NCBI GenBank assembly: GCA_964537685.1
Contig: CAZICM010000002.1
Location: 291,705-355,704 of the forward strand
Length of the DNA stretch: 64,000 nt
Direction: 5' to 3'
Origin: CAZICM01 sp964537685
GTDB taxonomy: Bacteria > Myxococcota_A > Polyangia > Polyangiales > Polyangiaceae
The notes below the pieces were generated by a model. The model searched no databases, was not told the origin of the DNA, and saw only the letters and a program-made list of their open reading frames with translations. Below are positions 53,959 through 62,547 of this stretch, piece by piece. How positions within the stretch are numbered: position 1 is the stretch's first letter; each line of letters begins with the position of its first letter. A program made the position numbers and the translations under genes.

Positions 53959-55506
53959 ATGCTCGTTCGCGCAACGTTTCAAGAACCCGGCACAGGATCG
54001 GACGGCGCTGCCCGCCATCCAACAACGGTGACTTTTCTAGCCGGACACTCGTTGCTGGAGGTCGCTCAATCCAAGGGCATTCCTATCAACGCGCCCTGCG
54101 GAGGCCGGGGATCGTGCGGCAAATGCCTGGTGCGCGTGCTTTCAGGCAATGCGCCCGCAACCGCCGACGATAAAGCGATGCTGAGCGATGGAATGCTGCG
54201 TGAGGGTCTGCGCCTTTCGTGTCAGCTCCGCCCGCTGACGCCGATTCGCGTGGAAGTCCAAAGCCGTTTCGATCTGCGCGCGGCGCCCCGCGTGACGCCT
54301 TTTGGGCTGGCGAAATCATTGCCGGATTGCGTGGATATCGCCGTCGATTTGGGCTCAACCAGTGTGCAAATCAGCCCTATCGATGTGAACACGGGCCATG
54401 TGTCCGGCGAGGCTTCTGTTCTCAACCGTCAAGTGAGGCACGGGCACGATGTGATGACGCGCCTTACGCATGCGCTCAAAGGTGCTGATTCGCGCGACGA
54501 GCTAACCCAAGACGCGCTGGCAACGCTGAAACTGCTTCTGGATTCGGCGCGGGGGCGGCTCTTCGATAAGGATGCGAAGATTCGGAATTGGTATGTGGCG
54601 GCCAACACGGCGATGACATCGCTCTTGTGGAGCGCGGATATCACGCATCTGGCCGAGGCGCCCTACGCGCCGCCTTTCACCGAAGAGCGAAGCGAACGCG
54701 CGGAGCACTTTGAACTGCCCGGCGAAACGCTCACCACATTCCCGTTGCTTGGATCGTTTGTGGGCGGCGACACGGCGGCCGCGATCATCGCAACAGACTT
54801 GGATCGCCCTGGTTTGGCGCGCATGCTCATCGATATCGGCACGAATACAGAAATCGTGCTCGCCCATGCGAATGTGCTCTATGCGTGTTCAACACCGGCA
54901 GGCCCGGCATTTGAGGGCGGCAATATTTCGGTGGGAATGCGAGCCGAAGAAGGCGCGATTGTGCGCATCGAAGTCCGGGATGACGGTTCGATTCGCGCAT
55001 CGACCATCGGCAGCGTAAAGCCCAAGGGCATTTGCGGAACAGGCTTGTTTGAAGCGCTCGATGCCTTGGTCCGGGCGGGGCTGATCGGACGGGATGGCAC
55101 GGTGAAAGCCGAGGATGGACGCATCGCGCTGGCCAAAGGCGTCGATCTTCTTCAGCTCGATATCCGTGAGCTTCAACTGGCCAAGGGCGCTCTTCGCACA
55201 GCCATCAAAATTCTTGACCGCACCGCGGGCATCACCGATGCGGAGCTGGGTGCTCTCTTCGTCGCGGGCGCGTTTGGAAGCCATCTCAATCCCGATATCG
55301 CCGTGCATCTCAAGATGTTTCCCGATGTCGATCCATCGCTGATCAAGGCCGTGGGAAACGCGGCTTTGGAGGGCGCCATCCGCTTTGCGCGCGATCCTTC
55401 GGGCATCCGGGACAGGCTCGCCGATATCCAGGCCAAGACCCGCCACATCGAGCTCGCAACCCGCGATGACTTTCAGGACATCTTCGTCGAGAGCCTGAAT
55501 TTTTAA
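53959..55506 (+). CDS. 2Fe-2S/ASKHA-domain protein, corrinoid-activator (RACo)-like
   Basis: 515 residues. The N-terminal ferredoxin domain carries the 2Fe-2S motif NAPCGGRGSCGKCLV (Cx5CxxC) with a fourth Cys in RLSCQLRPL. The remainder is an actin-like ATPase fold (DUF4445 type): VDIAVDLGSTSVQISPIDV, LLGSFVGGDTAAAIIATDL, LIDIGTNTEIVL, GPAFEGGNISVGMRAEEGAI and VAGAFGSHLNPD. Such proteins use ATP to drive electrons into cobalt of corrinoid proteins for methyltransferases. No corrinoid or methyltransferase gene is adjacent in this window. It is divergent from rpmI. Confidence 0.9.
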   Translation: MLVRATFQEPGTGSDGAARHPTTVTFLAGHSLLEVAQSKGIPINAPCGGRGSCGKCLVRVLSGNAPATADDKAMLSDGMLREGLRLSCQLRPLTPIRVEVQSRFDLRAAPRVTPFGLAKSLPDCVDIAVDLGSTSVQISPIDVNTGHVSGEASVLNRQVRHGHDVMTRLTHALKGADSRDELTQDALATLKLLLDSARGRLFDKDAKIRNWYVAANTAMTSLLWSADITHLAEAPYAPPFTEERSERAEHFELPGETLTTFPLLGSFVGGDTAAAIIATDLDRPGLARMLIDIGTNTEIVLAHANVLYACSTPAGPAFEGGNISVGMRAEEGAIVRIEVRDDGSIRASTIGSVKPKGICGTGLFEALDALVRAGLIGRDGTVKAEDGRIALAKGVDLLQLDIRELQLAKGALRTAIKILDRTAGITDAELGALFVAGAFGSHLNPDIAVHLKMFPDVDPSLIKAVGNAALEGAIRFARDPSGIRDRLADIQAKTRHIELATRDDFQDIFVESLNF

Positions 55507-55515
55507 TCTGTAACG

Positions 55516-56310
55516 CTATCGCGTTCCTTTGAGCCGCCTGTACACATCCGCAAAACGCAGCGCGAGCTCGGCATCGATACGTTCGCCCGCCCTTCCGCTT
55601 CGCCTCAGGCACGAACCAACAATTACGCCGTGCGCCTGAATCAAATCGCCCAGGCTGTCGAGGGTTACGCCGCTCGCCACGTACACAGGCACGCGCACGG
55701 CATCCATCACCGCCTGCAAATGCCCCAATGAAACGCCTTTTCCCGTGCCGCTTCCCGTGACCAGCACCGCATCCGAAAGGCCCCTGCCCACAAGCTCTTC
55801 CGCCTCTTCCGCAATCGGCCTCGGCGCAAGAGGAGCCGAATGCTTCACGTCCACATCGCAAAAGAGCCGGATGCGTTCGGCACCATATTCTCTGCGCCTG
55901 CGCAGCGTTTCATGAGCCTTGCCTTCAATGAGCCCCTGATCGCAAAGCCTCGCGCCCGTGTGAACATTGATGCGGATAAAGTCGGCTCCCGAAGCGATCG
56001 CAATCGCAAGCGCCGCCTCGGCATCGTTGCGCAGCACGTTGATCCCCAGCGCGATATCCGGCGCCGCCGCGCGAACCGAAAGCGCACACGACGTCATCAC
56101 AGCCGTCGTGAGCGGAGCAACACGCCCCGGCACAAAAGGCATATCGCCGAAATTCTCGACGATAATGCCTTCAAAACCAGCCTCCGCCAGAGCGAGAGCA
56201 TCGGCCGAAGCGCCGTCCACAACCGCCTGTAGATCGCCGTTAAAGCAAGGGCTTCCAGGCAGGGGCCGCAAATGAATGACACCGATGAGCGAGGGAAGAA
56301 CAGCAAACAT
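55516..56310 (-). CDS. BtpA/SgcQ-family TIM-barrel protein
   Basis: About 264 residues from the ATG at 56310; no ribosome site decides the start and an upstream extension to 56397 looks poor. Patterns LIGVIHLRPLPGSPCFNGDL, AGFEGIIVENFGDMPFVPG, INVLRNDAEAALAIAIASGADFIRINVHTGA, LFCDVDVKHSAPLAPRPIAEEAEELV and VYVASGVTLDSLGDLIQ are those of the BtpA family. BtpA itself affects photosystem I stability in cyanobacteria; SgcQ is a sugar-operon protein. The true reaction is unknown. The stop lies 9 bp from the ASKHA gene stop. Confidence 0.9.
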   Translation of the reverse strand: MFAVLPSLIGVIHLRPLPGSPCFNGDLQAVVDGASADALALAEAGFEGIIVENFGDMPFVPGRVAPLTTAVMTSCALSVRAAAPDIALGINVLRNDAEAALAIAIASGADFIRINVHTGARLCDQGLIEGKAHETLRRRREYGAERIRLFCDVDVKHSAPLAPRPIAEEAEELVGRGLSDAVLVTGSGTGKGVSLGHLQAVMDAVRVPVYVASGVTLDSLGDLIQAHGVIVGSCLRRSGRAGERIDAELALRFADVYRRLKGTR

Positions 56311-56444
56311 AAATTGCAGAAAGCCACAAAAACCACGGCGCTGCATCATTTGCCAGAGCCGCGAGCATGCCTGGGCAACAGAAACAAAAGTCACCATAAA
56401 AGCGCTTACGATTTGATGAATTCGGGCATACGCTGCCGGCCTCT

Positions 56445-57203
56445 ATGCTTTGGCTCTGGTACGCCACACCGCTTGCGATTGCCCTTGTGTATTTGCTGAA
56501 TGCGCGCTGGCCCGATAAGCGCACGCGCCAAGAAATCGAGCGTTTTAAACATGCGTTCCGGCCGAATCCAGAAGCCAACGATCAAGGCGTAGTGGCCGAG
56601 GTCAGTTCGCTTCCGGCCGATTTTTCACGGATGATCGAGAAGACAGGCAGCGGCACGCGAACGGCCATCTTCGAGCTGTTTCCAAAGCTCGCCTATTTGG
56701 TGATCACCAGCGCGGACGAGGCCACGTCGAGCGATCGCCAAACCGTCGTCGCCAAGCTGGCCAAGCCCGGCCCAAACGTTAGGGCGCGCCCTTTGCCGAT
56801 TGAAGAAGGCCGCCGTATCGCCAATACAGGTGTGCAGTTCAAAAAAGATCCCGAGTTTATGGATCTGTTTTTGGTGGAGGGCTCGGATTCAAAAGCCATT
56901 GTGAAATGGCTCAATCGCACGATGCGCGATGCTTTGTGTGAGTTCCCCGATTTATGGCTGTGCGTGGAAGGCCGCACGATGACGCTCACGCTTTACGGCA
57001 AAACCGAGGTGGATTCGCTGATCGATTTGGTCGCGGCAGCCGATGATATTTTTGCCGAGGTGGGCGCCGAGGGCGCGCCTGCTCTGCTCGCCGATGACGA
57101 GGATGAAGAGGACGCCGAGGACGAAGCCTATGACGAGGGCGACGACGAAGAAGAAGCCGCTCCCAAGGAAACGAGCAAGACCGAACGCCGCGCTTCGCGC
57201 TGA
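56445..57203 (+). CDS. Single-pass membrane protein with acidic tail, unknown function
   Basis: 252 residues. One N-terminal hydrophobic segment (MLWLWYATPLAIALVYLLNA) is followed by a basic stretch, a soluble alpha/beta domain (about 60-205) with IFELFPKLAYLVITSADEAT, FMDLFLVEGSDSKAIVKWL and LCVEGRTMTLTLYGKTEVDSLIDLVAAADDIF, and a very acidic Asp/Glu tail. The family is not recognised. It is 44 bp upstream of an L,D-transpeptidase gene on the same strand, so a cell-envelope role is possible. Confidence 0.75.
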   Translation: MLWLWYATPLAIALVYLLNARWPDKRTRQEIERFKHAFRPNPEANDQGVVAEVSSLPADFSRMIEKTGSGTRTAIFELFPKLAYLVITSADEATSSDRQTVVAKLAKPGPNVRARPLPIEEGRRIANTGVQFKKDPEFMDLFLVEGSDSKAIVKWLNRTMRDALCEFPDLWLCVEGRTMTLTLYGKTEVDSLIDLVAAADDIFAEVGAEGAPALLADDEDEEDAEDEAYDEGDDEEEAAPKETSKTERRASR

Positions 57204-57247
57204 ACTTGGCCCAGCCCGCGCGGAGTTGATACCGGCGCATTATCTCC

Positions 57248-58963
57248 ATGCGCCCGCGCGTCTATGCCGCCCTGTCCGCCGTCGTGCTTCTGCTTGGCTA
57301 TGTTCAGGCCGATGGTTTGAGCGCGCTTGCATCGGCCTTTTCACGAGGGATCGCTCCCGTAGGCCCAGCGCCCGCTCCCCGGACGCCTTTCGCTCCCGCG
57401 CTTCCTGCGCCTGTGTTTATTGAAGAGCCGGCGCTTCCTTCCGAAGCTCCTCCCGAACCGGCCATCGCTCTCACGGGACTCGCAGGAACAGAAAACCCCG
57501 AACCCATTCAATTGAATGAGTCCGATGGACCGCCTCCCGAGATCCCCGACGCAAACGATTTATCCAATCCCGATATTTTAGCGCTGCCCGAAGAACCTGA
57601 AGCCATTAGCCCAAACAATTCCGAAAAAAATAGAGAACAACTCGTTAGTATTTCAAAAGAAACCTGGGTCTTTTCCGAGCCCCGCTGGTCGAGCAAAAAG
57701 CTGGGCTATCTCCGGGCGGGCGCGGCCGTGTTCCGCAATGACAAAGCGGCCGGTTTTCAGGGCTGCTCCGAAGGCTGGTTTCGCATCGATCCCAAGGGCT
57801 ATGTGTGCGTGGGCAGTCAAGCGTCGCTCGATATTCATCATCCCGTAGCCGAAGCCGCTTCGAAAAAACCCAATCCCAATGGCCTTCCTTATCTGTACGC
57901 CATGTCGAGGCTGCCTCCACCGGTGCGCTATACGCGGCTCCCTTCACCCGAAGAGCAGCTCCGCGCCGAGCCCGATTTAAAGGCTCATCTGCGCAAGACG
58001 GCCCTCACGGCTCAAGACCCTGCCTATGTCGAGGCTCCCCGCGATCCAACGCCCAGCGCGCTTCTCTACGATCGTCCAGCTCCAGCCTTGGGAGGCGTGT
58101 ACCGGGCCCCCAATTCGCTGGTGCTGGGTTCGGCAAGGCCGCGTTCCGCATTCGCGCTTCTGTCTTCGTTTGAGCATGAAAATAGGCTGTTTGGACTCAC
58201 GACAGAGCTCGAAGTCATTCCTCTCGATCGGACGCGTGTCGTTCGTCAGAGTTCGTTTTCAGGTATCGCGCTCGGCGAGAGCCAAACGCTTCCCGTGGCT
58301 TTTACGATTAAACGGCATGCCCTTCGTTACAGCGAAGGCGCTCAAGGCGGACTCACGGCGGGCGAGGCGTTGGCCTATCGCTCGGCGCTTGCGCTCGAAG
58401 CGGATGAACATGGAGCGCCCATTACGCGCCATATCAGCGGAGCCGCTTTTCTAAAATCGTCAGAAGGCTTTTGGATTCGGGCCGATCAAACGGTGGTGCT
58501 CGGCCGGCCTCAGCATCCGCCGGCCTTTGCGCGCAAGGGCCGTAAATGGATCGATGTGTCGATTCTGCATCAAACGCTGGTGGCCTATGAAGGGACGAAG
58601 CCGGTGTACGCGACGCTGGTGTCGACAGGCGCGGATGGATTGGGCGATCCGAAAAAGACGCACTCGACCATTCAGGGCATGTTCTTGATTCACACCAAGC
58701 ACAAAAGCGTGACGATGGATGGCGAGAACGGTGAAGAGTTCGATTTCCGGGATGTGCCTTATGTGCAGTACTTCACGGAAGGTTTCGCTCTTCATGCGGC
58801 GTATTGGCACGACGATTTTGGAAGGCCGCGCAGCCATGGCTGTGTGAATTTGTCGCCTGTCGATGCGGCCTGGCTGTTTCAGTGGACGACGCCTTCGGTT
58901 CCCGGGTCATGGCATGCGGCGCTTTCGCTTCGGGGCGGCACCATCGTCTACACCCATCCTTAG
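57248..58963 (+). CDS. L,D-transpeptidase (YkuD domain), secreted
   Basis: 571 residues with a signal-like start (RPRVYAALSAVVLLLGYVQADG). A Pro/Glu-rich linker follows, then an SH3-like segment (ETWVFSEPRWSSKKLGYLRAGAAVF). The C-terminal YkuD domain has the active-site pattern HDDFGRPRSHGCVNLSPVDAAWLF with Cys532 and an upstream VSTGADGLGDPKKTHSTIQGMFLIHTK. These enzymes make 3-3 cross-links in peptidoglycan or attach proteins to it, outside the inner membrane. Confidence 0.93.
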   Translation: MRPRVYAALSAVVLLLGYVQADGLSALASAFSRGIAPVGPAPAPRTPFAPALPAPVFIEEPALPSEAPPEPAIALTGLAGTENPEPIQLNESDGPPPEIPDANDLSNPDILALPEEPEAISPNNSEKNREQLVSISKETWVFSEPRWSSKKLGYLRAGAAVFRNDKAAGFQGCSEGWFRIDPKGYVCVGSQASLDIHHPVAEAASKKPNPNGLPYLYAMSRLPPPVRYTRLPSPEEQLRAEPDLKAHLRKTALTAQDPAYVEAPRDPTPSALLYDRPAPALGGVYRAPNSLVLGSARPRSAFALLSSFEHENRLFGLTTELEVIPLDRTRVVRQSSFSGIALGESQTLPVAFTIKRHALRYSEGAQGGLTAGEALAYRSALALEADEHGAPITRHISGAAFLKSSEGFWIRADQTVVLGRPQHPPAFARKGRKWIDVSILHQTLVAYEGTKPVYATLVSTGADGLGDPKKTHSTIQGMFLIHTKHKSVTMDGENGEEFDFRDVPYVQYFTEGFALHAAYWHDDFGRPRSHGCVNLSPVDAAWLFQWTTPSVPGSWHAALSLRGGTIVYTHP

Positions 58964-59002
58964 TTCCTAGGGGCAGGAGCGCGCGTCTTCCAAGCGAAGC
59001 CG

Positions 59003-60211
59003 ATGCAGGCTACATGTTCGCCTCCTATGGCAAGCCCTAATCCGCTCTCGCTTAACGATTTGATGGCGATCGAGCCGCTTCTTTCCGAGGAAGAGCAGCT
59101 TATTCGCGATACCGTGCGCCGCTTTGTCCGCGAGCGTTATTTGCCCCGCGCCGGCGAGCTGTTCGAGAACGAGCAGTTTCCTACGGAGCTCATTCCCGCG
59201 ATGGCCGAGATGGGTCTCTTGGGCGGGACGATTCAAGGTTACGGCTGCGCCGGGATGAACTCGGTCGCCTATGGTTTGGCGCTTCAAGAGCTGGAGTATG
59301 GCGACAGTGGGCTGCGCAGTTTTGTGAGCGTTCAAGGTTCGCTCTGTATGTGGCCAATTTGGAAGTATGGGTCGGAGGAGCAGCGGGAGCGCTGGCTTCC
59401 TAAGATGGCGGCGGCCGAGGCAATCGGTTGTTTCGGTTTAACGGAGCCGGATAGCGGTTCCGATCCGGGTTCGATGCAGACCCGCGCCCGCGAGGACGGC
59501 GATAGTTATGTGCTGACAGGCACGAAGATGTGGATCACCAATGCACCGATTGCTCATCTTGCGGTTGTGTGGGCGAAGGTGAATGAGGGTGATGCCTCGT
59601 CGATTAAAGGTTTTATTGTGGAGCGGGGGATGCCTGGATTTGAGACGCCAACCATTAAAAATAAAATGAGCCTGCGGGCGAGTCCGACGGGTGAGATTGT
59701 TTTGAATGAGGTTCGGGTTCCCAAATCGAATGTATTGCCGAATGTCACGGGTTTAAAAGGCCCGCTGGGCTGTTTGACGCAGGCGCGTTTTGGGATTGCT
59801 TGGGGCGCTTTGGGTGCGGCGCGGGCTTGTTTTGATACTTCGCTTTCGTATGCGCGGGAGAGGGTTCAATTTGGGCAGCCGATTGCTTCGCGGCAGTTAA
59901 TTCAGGAGCAGCTTGCCGAGATGGCTTCTGAAATTGCGAAGGGGCAGATTATGGCGCTGCATTATGGGCGTTTAAAGGATGCGGGGAAGATTACGCCGGT
60001 TCAGGTTTCGATGTGTAAGCGCAATAATGTGGGCTGGGCTTTGCGTATTGCCCGTATGGCAAGGGGTATTTTGGGGGGTAATGGCATTTTATTGGATTAC
60101 CCGGCCATCCGGCATATGTTAAATTTGGAGAGTGTTTATACCTATGAGGGTACGCATGAGGTGCATACGCTGATTTTGGGGAATGCTTTGACGGGTTTTA
60201 ACGCATTTTAA
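59003..60211 (+). CDS. Acyl-CoA dehydrogenase, glutaryl-CoA dehydrogenase-like
   Basis: 402 residues (an ATG at 59027 is an alternative start). The FAD-dependent fold is complete: IGCFGLTEPDSGSDPGSMQTRA, GTKMWITNAPIAHLAVVWAK, and CFDTSLSYARERVQFGQPIASRQLIQEQLAEMA. The end VYTYEGTHEVHTLILGNALTG carries the catalytic-base Glu as in glutaryl-CoA dehydrogenases, which oxidise and decarboxylate glutaryl-CoA in lysine/tryptophan breakdown. The neighbours do not belong to this pathway. Confidence 0.93.
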   Translation: MQATCSPPMASPNPLSLNDLMAIEPLLSEEEQLIRDTVRRFVRERYLPRAGELFENEQFPTELIPAMAEMGLLGGTIQGYGCAGMNSVAYGLALQELEYGDSGLRSFVSVQGSLCMWPIWKYGSEEQRERWLPKMAAAEAIGCFGLTEPDSGSDPGSMQTRAREDGDSYVLTGTKMWITNAPIAHLAVVWAKVNEGDASSIKGFIVERGMPGFETPTIKNKMSLRASPTGEIVLNEVRVPKSNVLPNVTGLKGPLGCLTQARFGIAWGALGAARACFDTSLSYARERVQFGQPIASRQLIQEQLAEMASEIAKGQIMALHYGRLKDAGKITPVQVSMCKRNNVGWALRIARMARGILGGNGILLDYPAIRHMLNLESVYTYEGTHEVHTLILGNALTGFNAF

Positions 60212-60244
60212 TATTTTGATATTTTTATATTTTTATATTTTGAT
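60211..60244. repeat. AT-rich direct repeat between convergent genes
   Basis: ATATTTTGAT occurs at 60211-60220 and again at 60235-60244, separated by a T/A-rich stretch. It sits between the acyl-CoA dehydrogenase and rlmE stops in an otherwise GC-rich window. It may be a simple-sequence expansion. No terminator stem is seen. Confidence 0.5.
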
Positions 60245-60282
60245 CTTTTATTCAATCAATTCAATCGGATTTTTATCAGCGC

Positions 60283-60894
60283 CTAGGTTTTCTTCTTCAA
60301 TCCGATCAAAAATACTTCACTGCTATTGGTTCGGGTTCCTTCGGGGCGGATGACCCGGACTTCGTCGTACTGAGCCCGGAGCGCTTTTCGGGCTTCTTCA
60401 AAGTCGGCGCTCATAAATATTTTTCCCACAAATGCGCTTCCAGCCGCACCCAAGGCTTTGGCAATTTCTATGGCGCGCATCACCAGTTCAAAGCTCCGCG
60501 CCTGATCGGCCACTTTGCTTCCTGTTGTATTGGGCGCCATATCGGATAAAATGACATCGTAAGGCGCAAATATTTTTAAATCTTCATTCGATAAAGACAG
60601 CGCATCGCCTTGCACAATGACCGCATTGGGTCCCAATGCTGTGGTTATTTCGCTTAAATCGATGGCGAGCAATTTACCCGAGGGCGCAATGCGTTTGACG
60701 GCATACATCGACCATGACCCGGGAGCGGCGCCCAAATCGAGCACCCGCTGCCCGGGCCTTAATAGGCGAACCCGCCGATCGATTTCCTCGAGCTTAAAGA
60801 CGCTGCGCGCTGGATACCCTTGAGCCTTGGCGGCCTTGGTCCAACTGTCGGCTTTTTGATAGGGATTTTTAGGTTTGGTGGGACGTAAATTCAC
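60283..60894 (-). CDS. rlmE: 23S rRNA 2'-O-methyltransferase, RlmE/FtsJ
   Basis: 203 residues from a GTG. The Rossmann-fold methyltransferase has SAM-binding VLDLGAAPGSWSMYAVKRI and the K-D-K-E catalytic tetrad: Lys in ARSVFKLEEID, Asp in VILSDMAPNTTGSK, Lys in AFVGKIFMS and Glu in TNSSEVFLIGLK. RlmE methylates U2552 in the ribosomal A-loop. It follows rplC by 13 bp, a translation-linked pair. Confidence 0.95.
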   Translation of the reverse strand: MNLRPTKPKNPYQKADSWTKAAKAQGYPARSVFKLEEIDRRVRLLRPGQRVLDLGAAPGSWSMYAVKRIAPSGKLLAIDLSEITTALGPNAVIVQGDALSLSNEDLKIFAPYDVILSDMAPNTTGSKVADQARSFELVMRAIEIAKALGAAGSAFVGKIFMSADFEEARKALRAQYDEVRVIRPEGTRTNSSEVFLIGLKKKT

Positions 60895-60907
60895 GGAAGA
60901 CTTGGGC

Positions 60908-61615
60908 TTAAGCCTTCTTCTTCTTCGTGCTCACCGCCGCCTGAACGATGGGCTGAGGCTTGCCCGCTTCCTTCTTCTTAATCGCGCCGCGCACCGTCAC
61001 AATGCCATTCTTCGGCCCGGGAACAGAGCCTTCGATCAGAATGACATCTTGATCGGGCAAAATTTGAGCGATTTTAAGATTGTGCGTCGTCACCTGCTCC
61101 GCACCGTAATGACCGCACATCTTCAAGTTGGGCAGCGTACGGCCGGGCGTCATATTCGTACCGATAGAGCCGCCGTGCCTGCGATATTCGTGCGTACCGT
61201 GGGTCTGCACCGCGCCCGCGAAGGCCCAGCGGCGCACAACACCCGTAAAACCACGGCCAATCGTGATGCCCTGCGCGTCGACCCACTGACCGACTTCAAA
61301 CGCCTGATCGACCGGAATCTTCTGGCCGATTTCGTATTTGGCGGCGTGCTCGGCGGAGCAGCGCAATTCGCGCACGGTGCGCTTTGGGGTCTGGCCGCTC
61401 TTTTTATAGGCACCCGCGAGCGGTTTGTTGGTGTGCTTTTCCTTGCGTTCGCCCAAGCCCAAAATCAGCGCGCTATAGCCGTCTTTTTCCTTGGTGCGCT
61501 TGCCGATAACAACACATCCGGCTTGAACGACGGTGCAGCGCTTGACTTCGCCCTTCTCGTCGAAGAACTGGGTCATGCCGATTTTGGTGCCGAGGATTCC
61601 GGGATTCTGATTCAC
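60908..61615 (-). CDS. rplC: Large ribosomal subunit protein L3
   Basis: 235 residues from a GTG at 61615 with AAAAGGCAG upstream. The family start NPGILGTKIGMTQFFDEKGEVKRCTVVQAG and the loop HEYRRHGGSIGTNMTPGRTLPNLKMCGHYG, KIAQILPDQDVILIEGSVPGPKNGIVTVRGA identify L3. L3 reaches the peptidyl-transferase centre. The C-terminus has a Lys-rich extension (AVSTKKKKA). A longer reading up to 61783 is possible but lacks support. It is not within an S10-type operon: no rpsJ or rplD flanks it. Confidence 0.96.
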   Translation of the reverse strand: MNQNPGILGTKIGMTQFFDEKGEVKRCTVVQAGCVVIGKRTKEKDGYSALILGLGERKEKHTNKPLAGAYKKSGQTPKRTVRELRCSAEHAAKYEIGQKIPVDQAFEVGQWVDAQGITIGRGFTGVVRRWAFAGAVQTHGTHEYRRHGGSIGTNMTPGRTLPNLKMCGHYGAEQVTTHNLKIAQILPDQDVILIEGSVPGPKNGIVTVRGAIKKKEAGKPQPIVQAAVSTKKKKA

Positions 61616-61799
61616 GATGAGACTGCCTTTTCGCTCCAGGCTTTTAAAATGGATGTTTTGCGATAAAAATCGCGGCACCCTCGCCATTTCCCGTGGGGCC
61701 GGTTGGGAGCGGGCAACCGGGATGGACAGGCCATCAAGTGGCTTGGGGGCGCGCACTTTCGCGCGCTCGCCCGGGACTGTCAAGCATCTCGTGGCTTTT

Positions 61800-62375
61800 T
61801 TATTCGGGCCGGTGTTTCAGCTCTTTCAGCACCCGGCAAGGATTGCCCGCGGCCATCACATCTGGCGGAATATCCCGCGTTACCACGCTACCCGCGCCGA
61901 TGGTCGATCGATCGCCGATTTGAACACCGGGCAAAACAATCGCGCCTCCGCCAATCCAGACATGCCTACCAATATGAACAGGCAATGCGATATCATTGCC
62001 CGGCGTACTCCGCTCAATGGCATTCAAAGGATGCGTTGCCGTATAGATTTGAACTGAAGGGCCTAAAAAAGAATCATCCCCGATTTCGATAAAATTGCAA
62101 TCGATCAGAATGCAATTAAAATTCATATATACCCTATCGCCCAAAAGAATATGCCGTCCATAATCACAATAAAATGGCGACTCAATCCAGACATCACTAC
62201 CCACGCGGCCCAGAAGCTTGGCCAGGCATTGAGAACGCTCGTTCATTTTCCGGCGCGAGAGCGCATTGTAGACCTGAAGAATATCCCTAGCCTGATCTTG
62301 AAGCTCGATCAGCGCGGGATCTGTCCACAGATAGCGTTCTTTTGCGAGCATCTTTTCGTATTCGCTTCGAGCCAT
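61800..62375 (-). CDS. Maltose/galactoside O-acetyltransferase-like hexapeptide transferase
   Basis: 191 residues. The Maa-type N-terminal domain (SEYEKMLAKERYLWTDPALIELQDQA) precedes a left-handed beta-helix made of hexapeptide repeats (IESPFYCDYGRHILLGDRVYMN, IEIGDDSFLGPSVQIY) with catalytic His in TATHPLNAIERS and VHIGRHVWIGGGAIVLPGVQIGDRSTIGAGSVVTRDIP. These enzymes acetylate sugars using acetyl-CoA. It is upstream of rplC on the same strand but with a 184-bp spacer. Confidence 0.93.
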   Translation of the reverse strand: MARSEYEKMLAKERYLWTDPALIELQDQARDILQVYNALSRRKMNERSQCLAKLLGRVGSDVWIESPFYCDYGRHILLGDRVYMNFNCILIDCNFIEIGDDSFLGPSVQIYTATHPLNAIERSTPGNDIALPVHIGRHVWIGGGAIVLPGVQIGDRSTIGAGSVVTRDIPPDVMAAGNPCRVLKELKHRPE

Positions 62376-62547
62376 GGCGCCCTCTTTTAAATTAAAAAAC
62401 CAACAGCACTTTCCCGAACACCTGTGAAACCCCGCTTCTACTACCGCTGCTCAAGAACCGCATCCCACAACGGAGAAAAGCTTGTCGAACCGCTGGGGCC
62501 ATACAGCAAGCGATTGACGCGCCCCAAAAGCCTTCTAACCTGGGCGA

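Noticed and set aside
61616..61783. N-terminal extension of L3 starting at 61783
   Set aside because: 56 extra residues are not part of the L3 family; a GTG with ribosome site at 61615 fits the known N-terminus.
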